Positions 11,986 through 22,929 of a DNA stretch of 64,000 nucleotides are shown in pieces. Under the pieces are notes generated by a model. It searched no databases. It was not told the origin of the DNA and worked only from the letters and a program-made list of their open reading frames with translations. Numbering within the stretch: position 1 is the first letter of the stretch; each line of letters opens with the position of its first letter. Source of the stretch: Carallia brachiata (taxonomy: Eukaryota; Streptophyta; Magnoliopsida; Malpighiales; Rhizophoraceae); assembly GCA_021464245.1 (NCBI GenBank), contig JADCRB010000038.1:248001-312000 (forward strand), given 5' to 3'. The position numbers were made by a program, and so were the translations under genes.

Positions 11986-13257
11986 GTAGTAGTGAACAAA
12001 CCAGGACTAGATAGGGTAGGTATGTGACAAATATTCGCATGACCATTTGTCTAATTGGAACCATCCTGTTCTTAACCTGCCCAATCTGCCATAGCAGGAG
12101 GGTTTAATCTTATTGGATTTTCGAAATTTGATAACGGAATTAAATAAAAGCAGTGGTGGCTGCAGCTTTATGCGTTAGTTATTTTTTCAGCTGATCAATG
12201 GACTTCGTATTAGAAAAGAAGTTGAAGATGGTGGTGTTCTTATTGCCTTAATGTTTACACCTGTGCTATCTCCTATGCAGCATTTGGCATTACATTCTTT
12301 GTTCTTTTTCTTTTTGTTTTCCTCTTGTTTTGTTCCGTTCTATTTGTTCTGGTTGTTTTGTTTTGTTTTGTTTTCTCTCTCTCTGTTTTTTTTTTAAAAA
12401 TTGTTTGAAACAATACCTATATTGATGTTTGGCACTTGGTGAAAAGGCGAAGGATTGAAGAAATGGGTTTGCATTGAGACCTTCACAGAAGCCAGCGAAC
12501 GCTGGAATCATGCTCGCACGGAAGAACCCAAGTGCGTTGAAACAACATTTGCAAAAAGTCTCCAAACAGAGCAGGATTGTCAGAATTTTCTAGGGGTTAT
12601 TAGAAGGAAAAAAAAAAAATAAATAAGTTTCTAGAATTGAGTTTATGTTCGAATATAACATTTATATTTTGTATAATAAAAATTTTATTTTGTGTAACAA
12701 AAAAATACATGAAAAATTTATATTTATTTTTACATAAAATAAAATTTATGTTATATAAAATATAAATTTTGTTGTATTTAGATAAAATTTTAATTTTAAA
12801 AGTGTAGTACCACCCGTTATTAAAAATTTCTTCGACAGTGCAGGCCTCAACCAAATGTCTTCAGCAATGATGTCAGGATAAGACATGTGGGGTAGTCCAT
12901 TTTTTCGGCTGGGAAAAGTTGGGTAGCATCTTTTATGAGAGGTTTAATTTAATTTATATTTTTTAATAAATTACTTAAAATTTTATATTATATAATAAAT
13001 AAATTTATTTTAAATAAAAAAATTTAGATAATATAAAATTATGAATAAATTTTATTTATTAAAAAATTAAAATAACAAACACTTATATTTTATTGTAATT
13101 TTTTTTGTTTGATACATATTATTTAGGTATATATTTTTATATTTTAAGATAACATAATTATATTAATTTTAATTTTTTTTTCAAAAAAATGAAAAAAATA
13201 AAATAATGCCCTCGCAGTTCAACTTACTTTAGATCTTCAGGGTGTGTAATTGGACCC

Positions 13258-13275
13258 TTATATTTATACATATAT
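13258..13275 (+). promoter_or_regulatory. TATA-type element of the GST gene
   Basis: TTATATTTATACATATATA lies about 80-95 bp upstream of the ATG at 13352, a reasonable core-promoter position. It is one of several TA-rich words nearby, so the exact box is uncertain. Confidence 0.35.
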
Positions 13276-13351
13276 ATTGCACGCATATAAATTATAACAC
13301 ATGCGTACACGCGCACACCAATAAACTGTCCTAACAATTCTCTCAAAAAAA

Positions 13352-14404
13352 ATGGCCGGCCAAGAAGTGAAGCTGTTGGGGGCTTGGTACAGCCCGTTTG
13401 TCCACAGGGTGGAAATATCTCTGAAGCTGAAGGGAATCGACTATGAATTTGTGGAGGAAGATTTGCCTAACAAGAGCCCTCTGCTTCTCAGGTACAATCC
13501 TGTCTACAAGAAAGTGCCAGTGCTGGTTCACAATGAAAAACCTATTGCCGAATCCCTGGTTATCATTGAGTATCTTGATGACAATTGGAAACAGGTCCCT
13601 ATATTGCCTCAGGACCCTTATAAGAAGGCCTTGGCTCGCTTCTGGGCTAAGTTCACAGAAGAAAAGGTTTCACACTCATCCCTTGGCCAACTCTTTGCCT
13701 TTTATGATTTCCAATTTTCATTGTCTTACATTGATGTTTGGAATGATTTTAATTTTTTTAAAAAAACTTAAAATTTTTTATTTTTTATTATTAATATTAT
13801 CAATTTTATTATAAAAATTATTTTATTTTATTTTATTTTATTTTAATTTATTTAAGACATAAATTAAATACCAAAAATTAGCATATAAATATTTTTGCTT
13901 CTATTTTAGTATATAAAAAAAAATGTATTTCAGCACTAAATCGAAAAATCGTCTTTTGAGCACTGACAAGGTAAAGCATCCTCTGCTCGTAACTATTTCC
14001 AAACCCTTTTTCAACTTCTTTTTTTTTTTTTTTTGTAGTTTACTGAAGTTATAAGGAGCGTTTTACTTACAAAGGGAGATCAACAAGCGGAGAATGTGAA
14101 CCAAGCAAAAGAAGCTTTACGAGTTCTTGAACAACAGCTAAAGGGTAAGAAATTTTTCGGAGGCGAAACAATTGGATTGGTGGATATAGTGCTGAGTTTT
14201 TTCATTACTTGGGGTGGGCCTATTGAGGAAGTCTCTGGGGTGAAAATATTCGACTCCCAAAGCTATCCTTGCATAGAAAAATGGATGCATACTTTTGGTG
14301 AGTTGCCAATCATCAAGGAAAAGATGGCTCAACGGCAAATGTTGGTGTCATACTTGGGGAGAATTCGCCAAGATTCATTGGCTGCTGCTGCAGCCGGAAA
14401 ATGA
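13352..14404 (+). CDS. Tau-class glutathione S-transferase
   Basis: Exon 1 is 13352-13666 (105 codons) and exon 2 is 14039-14404. The single phase-0 intron sits at the place typical of plant GSTU genes. The 226-aa product is close to the usual length. The N-terminal thioredoxin-like domain has the catalytic serine in WYSPF (Ser14), a KVP motif (54-56) and the glutathione-binding Glu67-Ser68 pair in IAES. The C-terminal helical domain includes [16 protein letters not shown], which matches the conserved GSTU N-capping region. Such cytosolic enzymes conjugate glutathione to electrophiles and often respond to auxin, stress and xenobiotics; parC/GSTU8-like proteins are the nearest type I recall. 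The intron is T-rich and uninterrupted. The protein looks intact. The substrate is unknown. Confidence 0.93.
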
Positions 14405-14567
14405 GATCATTGTGATCAAGTAATGGCACGAGAGAGCATTCAATGTTGTTGTTCAATTGATTGGATCAGCACAAGGTCCTTTTTTTTTTTTTAATTGTAC
14501 AAGTTATGCAACCTGTCATTGCGTTTGGAGGGGTTTTATTATGAGTTGTGTTACCTCGTGTAAGTGT

Positions 14568-14573
14568 AATAAA
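14568..14573 (+). terminator. Polyadenylation signal of the GST gene
   Basis: AATAAA lies about 165 bp after the GST stop codon within a T/G-rich 3' UTR. A similar sequence (GTAATAAACTTTGATTTGG) recurs at about 15171 and may be a relic of a duplicated 3' end. Confidence 0.5.
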
Positions 14574-14599
14574 CTTTGGTTTGGTTTGATTGTTGTTAT

Positions 14600-15881
14600 G
14601 CCCTCATTTTGTCAGGGTTAATCTGAAATATTGTGATGCTTTCTTCCTGCCTCTAATGTGGGTTTATGTGTTATTATATATTCCTTATGTTGGATTGTGT
14701 TAATGGATGATTTGGGCATGGGAAAAAAAAATTAAAAAAAAATATCAATTAAATGAATTCGACTAAATGTTAAATCTTTCTAGAGTAATGAGGCAATAAT
14801 CTACATGTCATGTATAGGGAAAGGATAAATAATGCGTTAAAGCATGAAGAAGCAAAGAAAAACATACAACATAAAATGAAAAGCATTACCATCGCTTGTG
14901 ATGGGCATCTGAAATAGTTGCGGCTTGCACTAGATGTAATCAAACTCGTGAATCTCAAGCAAATCACTGTTTCGTAGACTAAGAGTCCCGTTAGTTTAGA
15001 AAACTAGGTAATTTTCTATATGAACGGATTTTTGGCGTTCTAATTGCACCTAAAATGGTTGGTGACAACTCTAAAAGTAGTAAAATTTCAGCATTCTTAG
15101 CGGAATCACGGTGGCTACTTTTTTCCGTGTCCGCCTGAGCCTCCATCTCTAGGGTCCTGCTGCGACAATTGTAATAAACTTTGATTTGGTTTAATTATGA
15201 TCAAAGGCATTTTAGTTGCTTCCATCGAATTGAATATTTTTGCTGGATTTAAGATGCTTTGCTAATATGTTGCTGGAGGTAAGATAAAAAAATGAAAAAA
15301 GATGGAGATTTCATTCCCCACAATGTTTACAAAAAATTACAAACTTATGTCGTCAGAACTATAAATGAATTAGACTTTGGAAATACTAAAGAGACACTTT
15401 GAAAGACTAAACGCATGAAATCTAAACACATTAGAACACTATTTTAGGAACCTTAATACTTTATTTCACATTTATCTTCCAACAAAACCATTTAATTTCT
15501 GTTAGGGGGTGTTTAGTTTTGTGTTTGGGGTCTGTTGTTGTGTGTTGTTGTTGTTGTTGTTCTAGAAAGTAGGACTTTAAGCATTTAGTTAAAAAAAGTA
15601 TCAGTAACTGATTGCTGATAAAGCCATTCAAAAATAGTTGATGTAATAAGTAAGGGCATGTTACTTTTCACTTTCATTAGTCACTGATTAATAATGTAAT
15701 TACTAGACTACCTTTATTGCAAAAGACGTGCAAAGGCACTGTATACAAATAAGAGTGGCCATGGGAAAAGTTGGTGATGGGGATAGCTCCCTTCCCTGTA
15801 TTTATTAACCTTATCTCAATTCCTGTCCTCATCTCTAACAGGCACAGAACTTTAATTTTCATCTCCATCTCCGCTTCTCAT
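14600..15881. other. Intergenic DNA, possible LTR-retroelement relic
   Basis: No gene seen. The stretch about 14990-15170 has a more balanced base composition and words such as TGGTGACAACTCTAAAA that remind me of the region next to Gypsy LTRs; this is weak. A (TTG)n run lies at about 15535-15562. Confidence 0.3.
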
Positions 15882-16532
15882 CAAGGTTTTCCAAACCGAA
15901 TCGGATATTGAACTGAAAAATTTAGCGATTCAAGGTTCAACCAGTATAACCGCGGTTGAATTGGTAAAACCGGTATATATATATATATATAAACTTCCAC
16001 AAGATGTTTTGGTAACACAATATGTTATTTCCTATTTTGAACTTAGAATCACAGTTTTCATAATTTAAAATGAGATAAATCATTCTTAAGTAATAGATAT
16101 GACTTTTCAAAGCATGTGCATCACAGGATCAACAAAGAAAATTAAAAAACATGTTTTCACCACTAAGCAACCAAAGTAAAGAAGTTTGGCAAAAATATAT
16201 TTACAACAGACCACAAAGAGCACAGGAAAATTTGAGAGGAGCCGTTCGAGTTTTGAAACAAAAGAGAAAAGTCTGTTCTTCATAATGAAGACTTGGACGG
16301 CTGTGGCAAAATTTCATTAGGGTTTTTTTTTTTTTTTTTTTTTAAATTCCAAACCGGTCCAACCGGAAGAACCAGGACCGGTTCACTGGTTTCCGGTTGA
16401 ACAGGCCGGTTCTCCGGTTCTCCGGCCGGTTCTCATTCAGAACGATTTTTTATGTGAACAGGACCGGACTAAGGATCGATTCCCGATTTTTTCAGTTGAA
16501 CCGGCCGGTCTGGTCTGATTCTTGCACCCATG
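15882..16532. mobile_element. hAT-like non-autonomous element, ACCGGTT-rich family, copy 1
   Basis: The ends are rich in ACCGGT/AACCGG words in opposite orientation, around an AT-rich centre with a (TA)n run. The 8-bp flanks CTTCTCAT (15874-15881) and CTTCCCAT (16533-16540) match at seven of eight bases, as expected of an old hAT target duplication. No transposase frame is present. It shares sequence with the elements at 16734-17349 and 62768-63526. Confidence 0.6.
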
Positions 16533-16733
16533 CTTCCCATACTCATACCATATCTGTGCAATAAAAATAAAAAAAAACTCATATATGTTTACAAGTCAAA
16601 TCTTTTTTTCTTTTTTTTTTGGCGCAATTCACGGCTCAAACTTTGAAGTCACGCAAAGTTACCCTTGTCATATATAATATATTGCAAAAATTTTCAAATC
16701 GAAAATATATATTTATATTGCGGCACTTAAAAT

Positions 16734-17349
16734 CAATGTTTTAAAAATTGAATCGGTTACTGAACCGGAAAGATTAGTGGTTCAAGGTTCAACCGGTTCG
16801 ACCGGTATAACCGTAGTTGAACCAGTAAAAATCGATATTTAATATTAAATATATAAAAATTAAATTTTTATATAGCTAATATAATTATATAAAATGTTAT
16901 ATTATATAAGAATGATGATAAATATTTAAAATAAAGTGTATTTTAGAATTGTATTAATATTTACATATATTAAGGATATTACAATTAGTATATTTAACAA
17001 AATATAATTTATAAAAATTAATTGAAAAAATAATATTTATTAATTTTTTTAGTTTTAAAGATTAAATTGAAAATTTTAATCAATTGAGGACTAAATTGAA
17101 ATTTTTAGTTAAAATTAGAGTTTAATTATAATTTAGATAAAGTTTTGGGTCAAATTATAATTTAAAATTTTTTGGTTAAAATTAAACCGGTTCAACCAGT
17201 CCAATTTTTTACCGATTTTCTCAGTTTTTGACCGATTTTTTTCGATCCGTTCTGCATCCCTTTTTTAGGTCTAAACCGGACCGGAACTAGGACCGGTCAC
17301 CAGTTTAACCGGTTGAATCGGCCGGTCCGGTCCGGTTCTAATTGCCATG
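16734..17349. mobile_element. hAT-like non-autonomous element, ACCGGTT-rich family, copy 2
   Basis: Flanks CTTAAAAT (16726-16733) and CTTAAAAC (17350-17357) form an 8-bp target duplication with one mismatch. The termini are imperfect inverted repeats with AATTGAATCGG on the left and, in reverse complement, AATTAGAACCGG on the right. The centre is AT-rich and non-coding. Confidence 0.65.
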
Positions 17350-17369
17350 CTTAAAACATGAAAAAGCAA

Positions 17370-18080
17370 ATGCATGAAATCAATTACCGCCTATTACAGT
17401 CTGCACACCAAATTAACATACATATGAGCATACACAAATGGATTGTGCAGGGGCTGAATCTCCAAGGCAAATGCATGAAATCAATGGGATAAGGATTTTT
17501 TTAGTCGTAAACTTTTAGATTTTTTTACGTTTAAGTCCTAAACCTTTTTGACATTTCATTTGAGTCCTAAACTTTTTGATTTTCTACCAAATTAGTCCTT
17601 CTGTTTAACAAAAGTGATCAATCTATTAAAAAATAATTTTAATTTTACAAAAAATTATTTAAAAAAGATTAAATATATGAATTGAATGTCTTTTTTATAA
17701 AAAAATATACATGTTGCCTATTTAATTCGTATATTTGTTGATTAAAAAAATATTTAATATGCATATTTTGTTGATGAAAAAAATATTTAACTCATGTATT
17801 TAAATTTTTTTAAATGATTTTTATTAAATTAAACTCACTTATTAATAGATTGACTAATTTTCGTAATTTAAAGGACTGATATAGTAAAAAATTAAAAGAT
17901 TTAGGACTCAAATGAAATGTTAAAAAGGTTTAGAACTCAAACGTAAAAAAATCTAAAGGTTTAGGATCTTAAAAATATTTATCCCTGAAATCAATTACCA
18001 TCTAATACAGTTTGCACACCAAATTAACATACATATGAGCATACACCCATGGATTGTGCAAGCACAGAATCTCCAAGGCC
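17370..18080. repeat. Direct repeat of about 100 bp split by an insertion
   Basis: The unit (ATGCATGAAATCAATTACC through GAATCTCCAAGG) occurs at about 17370-17466 and again from about 17986 to 18080. The second copy begins beside the 500-bp element at 17486-17985, so a short tandem duplication was later opened by that insertion. Confidence 0.7.
17486..17985. mobile_element. Mutator-like MITE with long terminal inverted repeats
   Basis: The element begins GGGATAAGGATTTTTTTAG and ends with the imperfect complement, TTAAAAATATTTATCCC. The inverted repeats run for more than 100 bp, through words such as AAGTCCTAAACCTTTTTGAC and its complement. The flanks TGAAATCAAT at 17476-17485 and 17986-17995 are an identical 10-bp direct repeat, near the 9 bp typical of Mutator-like elements. 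No coding sequence; about 500 bp. Confidence 0.75.
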
Positions 18081-18532
18081 TTGAACAAGAACTAATGTGC
18101 ACATGATTTTTGGGTGCACATATAATTTTATAGTAAAACCAAGATATAACAATAAAAGTAACAGATTCAAGTTGCAAAGGAAATCAGATGTTGGGTCGAA
18201 CATTTTTTCTAGAAAAACAAAGACTAGGACTTGCGTGGGCGGCCCTTCTACTTGATAATTCCTCATAATTATAGTTTAATCAATGATAAAAAAGTCTTTT
18301 AAGAAGCTGAAGTAAACTGGTCTATCTTAGTGGTTGCTCGTGCTTACAGCTAGCTGAAGGCAAAAAATTTAGATCTTCTTTTTCAAGCTTAATCCCTTTT
18401 CATTTCGGTAGATGCTATACAAGGACGAAAGACTCATTTTCTTTGACAACATATTATTGACAGATGTGTCTATCTTTCTTTAATGTTGATTGTGATTTGA
18501 TTTTGTGGAGTTGTTTAAGAGTCACCTATTTT

Positions 18533-19474
18533 TAGGGCTGCAAATGAGCCGAGCTGAGCCGAGCTTGGCCAGGCTCGAGCTCGGCTCGTTAAGGAGTTCT
18601 TCAGGCTCGAGCTCGGCTCGAGCTCGGTTCGAGCTTTGGAGGTGGAGGCTCGAGCTCGGCTCGTCAGAATATTACTGAAGCTCGGGCTCGGCTCGAGCTC
18701 GGCTCGATTTGTATTTTTTTTTTTAATTTAAGCTTTATATATATATATATATGCTTTTTCCATTTGATTTATTTTATTATTGTATATATGTTATTTCTAC
18801 TTTATATAAAATAAAAAATTTATATAAAAATATATAAAAATAAAAAATAAAAAAAATAAAAAAATCAAAATTATTTTTTTTATATAATTTTATAAAAAGG
18901 GAAATATATATATGTAAAAAATGGATATGTGGAAAAGCCAATTATTCATTCAATTGCTATTTGATTGATTGAATTCCTAATTGTATAACTAGCCACGATC
19001 ATCAATCAATTTACTTAATTGTATTTAAATTTTCTCTAATTTAAAAAATTTATATTCTTTTGAAAAGAAAAAATAAATATGCAAGTTTATTTTAATTAAG
19101 AAAAAATTCAAATAAAAAAAAGAAACAGGAAGAAATAATGGAGGTTGAGAACATTTGAAAATAAATAAAAAATTAATCTTAATTTTATTAGTATTTATAT
19201 TAAAAGTTAAATGATACAATTAAGTATTATTAATATATTAAATGAGCCCACAATGATACATATTAAACGAGCTCTTAATGATACATTTATCGAACTGTTC
19301 ACGAGCCTGTACCGAGCCGAGCCTGCTATTGTTCAGGCTCGGCTCGTTTATTAAACGAGCTTTGATTTTAGGCTCGTGTATCGCTCATTTAGTAAATAAA
19401 CGAGCCCGAACCGAGCCTTTACCGAGCCGAGCCACCGAGCTTTTAACGAACGTATCGGTTCGTTTGCAGCCCTA
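18533..19474. mobile_element. hAT-like non-autonomous element with GAGCTCGGCTC subterminal repeats
   Basis: Terminal inverted repeats TAGGGCTGCAAA are exact at both ends. A perfect 8-bp target duplication, CCTATTTT, lies at 18525-18532 and 19475-19482. The subterminal regions are packed with GAGCTCGGCTCG-type words, inverted on the two sides, which is where hAT transposases bind. The 942-bp element has an AT-rich core and no transposase. Confidence 0.85.
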
Positions 19475-19629
19475 CCTATTTTTAGACTAATGAATGCAAC
19501 TATTGTATATTTTGTTTTTTTAATAAAATTTAGTCATATTTGAATTATTAAAAAAAAATACTGGCAGTCAACGGTTGTTACACAATTAACGATGCAACAA
19601 TCAAATCGATCAAATGGATACAAATAAAA

Positions 19630-19862
19630 TTGTGAGTGCCATTACACTTTCAGAATTGGGTATTTACCTAAATATTTTTTTGTGTAATAAGACTGTAATT
19701 TTGTATAACAAGACTGTTATTTTGTGTAACAAAAAAAATATAAAAAAATACAATTTTTCTTGTTGCATAAAATAACAGTCTTATTGCACAAAATCATAGA
19801 CTTGTTGCACAAAAAAATATTCGGGCAGATACCCAATTCTGGAACTCTAATTTTTTCCTAAA
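19630..19862. repeat. Imperfect inverted repeat, MITE-like
   Basis: The left arm (AGAATTGGGTATTTACC, then AATATTTTTTTGTGTAA) is mirrored on the right (GCACAAAAAAATATTCGGG, then ATACCCAATTCT). Together the arms form a foldback of about 230 bp. A TAAAATT-type direct repeat may flank it, but the exact ends are unclear. Confidence 0.5.
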
Positions 19863-20959
19863 ATTATTATCCCTTTCATAGTAAAATAATTACGGTGGAA
19901 GCATGGAACGGGCAAAGAGCATACAACGGCGAGGAGAGTCTGACTAGAAACTAAGATGATGTTTCTTGGAGTAAGACATTATTATTTTCTTTTTTTGCGG
20001 AAAAAAGAAAAAATAAAAAAAATAATTTTATATACTCAACATATAAAAATAATACTATTTTTTCAAACACAACAATATGTATAGTAAAAATAATATTTTT
20101 TATTATATAAATTGTAATTAATTTTTAAGTCACATATTTAATAAATTTTTTACTTATAAATAAATAAGATAAATTTTTATAAGACTAGTTTAGATTAAGT
20201 AGAAATAAAAGATTACTTATTGTAATAAAATATAAATAGAATGTCTAAAATAATCATTCTATTATTTAATCAGTAACAGTTATTATTAATTTAACCAAAT
20301 ATTATAATTTTATTTTATTTATTAACAAAAACAAGAAGTAACAGTAATTAATAACAACAATAAATAATTAACAATAACAGCAATTAACAACAGCAAAAAC
20401 AAATACCCCTTTAATCTTTCAATAGTTTTCTAAGAGTGGTGTTATTTATGCACCCATTTCGCATGCTTAATTTATCTTTTCACTCATTTAGTTTTCATTC
20501 CTCACTCTTTCTTCCTCCCAAATGGGTTGGTATTTCAAGCATTAATCAGTCTTTGGTGTGCATTGAGACGCTTTTTATATAAATACATATGGATATACGT
20601 ATGTATACTATGTATGCGTGAAAATGTTGGATAATAAGAGAGTATTTTAAAAGATTTGAATCTCACATAGAAAAAAGAAGTCATGTATCACTTATTAAAA
20701 AAGTATATAAAGATAATAAAATCTTACATAAAAAAGAAAAGTTAAATATTACATGTTTATATATTAATATGTTTCTTATGTTTCACAAAACAAAAGACTC
20801 ATAAGAGGTTTCGCGCAACTCAGTTTTGAACTCGATATAAGCGGGCCCATGCAACCCTATGCGGCGAACATGGCCGGTTCACTTATGAACCCAATATTTT
20901 TAGACCACTCAGAATTTCTTCAGTCAAACTAGTCGTCTCTGACTGACTGTTTTTTTGAC

Positions 20960-21330
20960 TGTTGGAAAACTAGTCGTTGCAGCAGTTACAATCATTAACA
21001 TCATTATTCTGCTCATTATTCCTTTTTATGACAATAATTCAATTTTTATGAACCATAAAATCAGAAGCAGTATATAAGACCATTTTCATCTTCTCCAAAA
21101 AATCATATGTTTTCATATTATTCTTGCATACACTTTCTCTGCTGTAATTTGCTGCATTAATCAAGATCAGAATTATTTATGTTACCTCATTATTGAAAGT
21201 GCACATTAGTGGAAAGGTCTGTTGCATCCTGAGAGGGTGGCCGCTGCAACCAGCTGTACTGTCTCGATTTGATAACAGGGACGAAAATTATCCTTAAGAG
21301 AATACCTTACACTACTCAAATATCATTTCA
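20960..21330 (+). mobile_element. Copia-type LTR relic
   Basis: It begins TGTTGGAAAACTAGTCGTT and contains AAGGTCTGTTGCATCCTGAG and a following ATCCTTAAG block, all matched in order by the LTR at 54652-55139. The right end is not certain. No internal domain follows, so this may be a solo LTR or a truncated element. Confidence 0.45.
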
Positions 21331-21449
21331 TATCCTTTATTTATTTTTTGCATCCATTTTCTATTGATTTTACTTATATAAAGGAACAGACCTTGACCAG
21401 AAACAAAGAAAATGGTTTTTGTCATTGTTTATTACTATTATTATTTCAG

Positions 21450-21566
21450 TAGAAGATAATTGGTACATTATTCCTTTAAACTCTGGCCAGACACCATATG
21501 TTGCTGTTGCTGCTCGCCATGGAATGGAGCAGCAAGTAATACAAGCTCTTCTAGAGAGAGGTTAAC
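21450..21566 (+). pseudogene. Orphan exon-like open segment
   Basis: After a T-rich stretch ending TTTCAG/T an open frame reads DNWYIIPLNSGQTPYVAV and on to QVIQALLERG, then TAA at 21564-21566. A GT donor within the last glycine codon is also possible. Composition is protein-like, unlike its surroundings. I do not recognise the family and find no upstream exon; the LTR relic at 20960 may have separated it from the rest of its gene. Confidence 0.3.
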
Positions 21567-21741
21567 ATGATTTTGGCAATAGTTGCCTTACCTTTTTATT
21601 TCAATAAATTGATGGGGTGTATAAGCACTTTACCATCATTATTATTATTATATATTTATCACTTTTTTTTTTTTTTTTTTCAGGAAAACATTCATAAATG
21701 CAAGATTTTTCGGATTGCAAATTTAGCCTTTTGGGGATGTT

Positions 21742-22826
21742 TCAATCATTACAATCCACAAACTTGTAGTTCACCAAAAGGTAGCCTCGAATAAAGCCCT
21801 TTCCATCACTATCCAGCCTTTGAAATGCCGCAATGTCCAGCTTTAAACTTTCATTATTGTGGCTCTTATCGATAATTCGTACTGTTTCTTGGGATTTAGT
21901 TGCAATGTTCGTCACCTATATATACGTAAATAATGTTACTTTTGATTCAAATATTTATGCAAAAAATCAGAAGATGGGAATCAAATCATGATGTAGACAA
22001 CACTGGCACTGATCGAGTTGGCACTTATATATGTTAGATATGGGAATCAAATGATGATGCGAATTTCAACCAATTTCTACAAAATTTTTTTTATCTTAAA
22101 TTACAAAAAAAAAAAAAGTTAAATGGATACAGGTTTTTCGACGTTGAAACAATATGAGTGATGTGACAATTAAATTACTATATATCTAACATGAATTATA
22201 ATGCATTAGATAGGTAAAAGCGTATAATAAATAGTTTTAACAAAATTCTAAATTTAAGTTTTAATCGTAGTCAATTATTAATAAAAAGAAAAAAAAATTA
22301 TAATGATTCTCTTGATAAATAATTATTTTTATGTTTTTTCTGATAAATAATTATGTTGGTGTTTGAGCATTTGATTTAGAAATTAGCAACCATTTGCGAA
22401 ATGAATATTTGAATGGAGGTTTTATTTATGCCTTACCTCTAAGCACTTGCCACAGGCTTCTTCCATCTCTGATACATATGGCGTGCCAATTGCGGCCCAG
22501 TTATACTTTTGACGCCATGGCAATGGCTTAAAAGCATCCCATATACCGCAAAAGGCACTTACAGGTTTCAAGTCCCATTTGTATGCTTTCCCCGAACCAG
22601 TACTTCCAACGGCAACGGCAACCGTACTTCGCTTAGGCGGCTTGTGCTTCCAGCATTGGCTCCTGCAATTGTCCCCCACACACCAATCATAACCATTCCC
22701 ACATTGGTTCCAGATGCTACAACACAAGCCCTCGGGGCACGGCAGATTGTCCCCGTCGCACGTTTGGCCGGTGGCGTTGGCTGCTAGACAGAGAAGGAAG
22801 GCTATGGCTATGCTGAGCTTCCCCAT
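21742..22826 (-). CDS. Hevein-barwin (PR-4-like) secreted chitin-binding protein
   Basis: Exon 1 is 22826-22437 and exon 2 is 21915-21742 on the minus strand, with a phase-0 GT-AG intron at CLE/VTN. The product has 187 residues. Residues 1-20 form a signal peptide. A hevein chitin-binding domain (about 21-60) keeps all eight cysteines. A short linker and a barwin domain (about 83-187) follow. PR-4 proteins are secreted or vacuolar defence proteins that bind chitin, and some have RNase activity; this is family knowledge. The barwin domain is unusual. It keeps Cys93, Cys125, Cys128 and Cys185 but lacks the second cysteine (WAAIG replaces a WTAFCG-type motif) and the fifth (VRIIDKS replaces VRIVDQC). 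Its usual start, the YHYYNP-type strand, is missing too. The ATG at 22826 is preferred because an in-frame upstream TTG is not a normal plant start and MGKLS begins a proper signal peptide. Confidence 0.88.
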
Positions 22827-22859
22827 TTTGGTTGCATGAAGCTGGCTCAAGGTGCCTGA

Positions 22860-22866
22860 ATTTATA
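22860..22866 (-). promoter_or_regulatory. TATA box of the PR-4-like gene
   Basis: On the minus strand TATAAAT lies about 34 bp before the ATG. This implies a very short 5' UTR, or an upstream start that uses another box. Confidence 0.4.
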
Positions 22867-22929
22867 AGGAAGTCACCGTTTAAGTTACCTAAATGCCCTT
22901 TATTGGAAGGAAAAAATTGGCTTTATATT

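Larger units (their letters stand above)
11351..13340. other. Intergenic DNA with a SINE-like insertion
   Basis: Apart from the SINE-like element at 11808-11985 no gene is supported. A frame on the minus strand at 12290-12565 has a cysteine-rich start but no family I recognise. The stretch 12600-13200 is strongly AT-rich and includes inverted AT words around 12640-12790. Confidence 0.45.

Noticed and set aside
12290..12565. Minus-strand frame starting METFCKCCFNALGFF
   Set aside because: Half of it is low-complexity (KKKQRERKQNK), there is no family match I know and no supporting signals; left unannotated as a gene.
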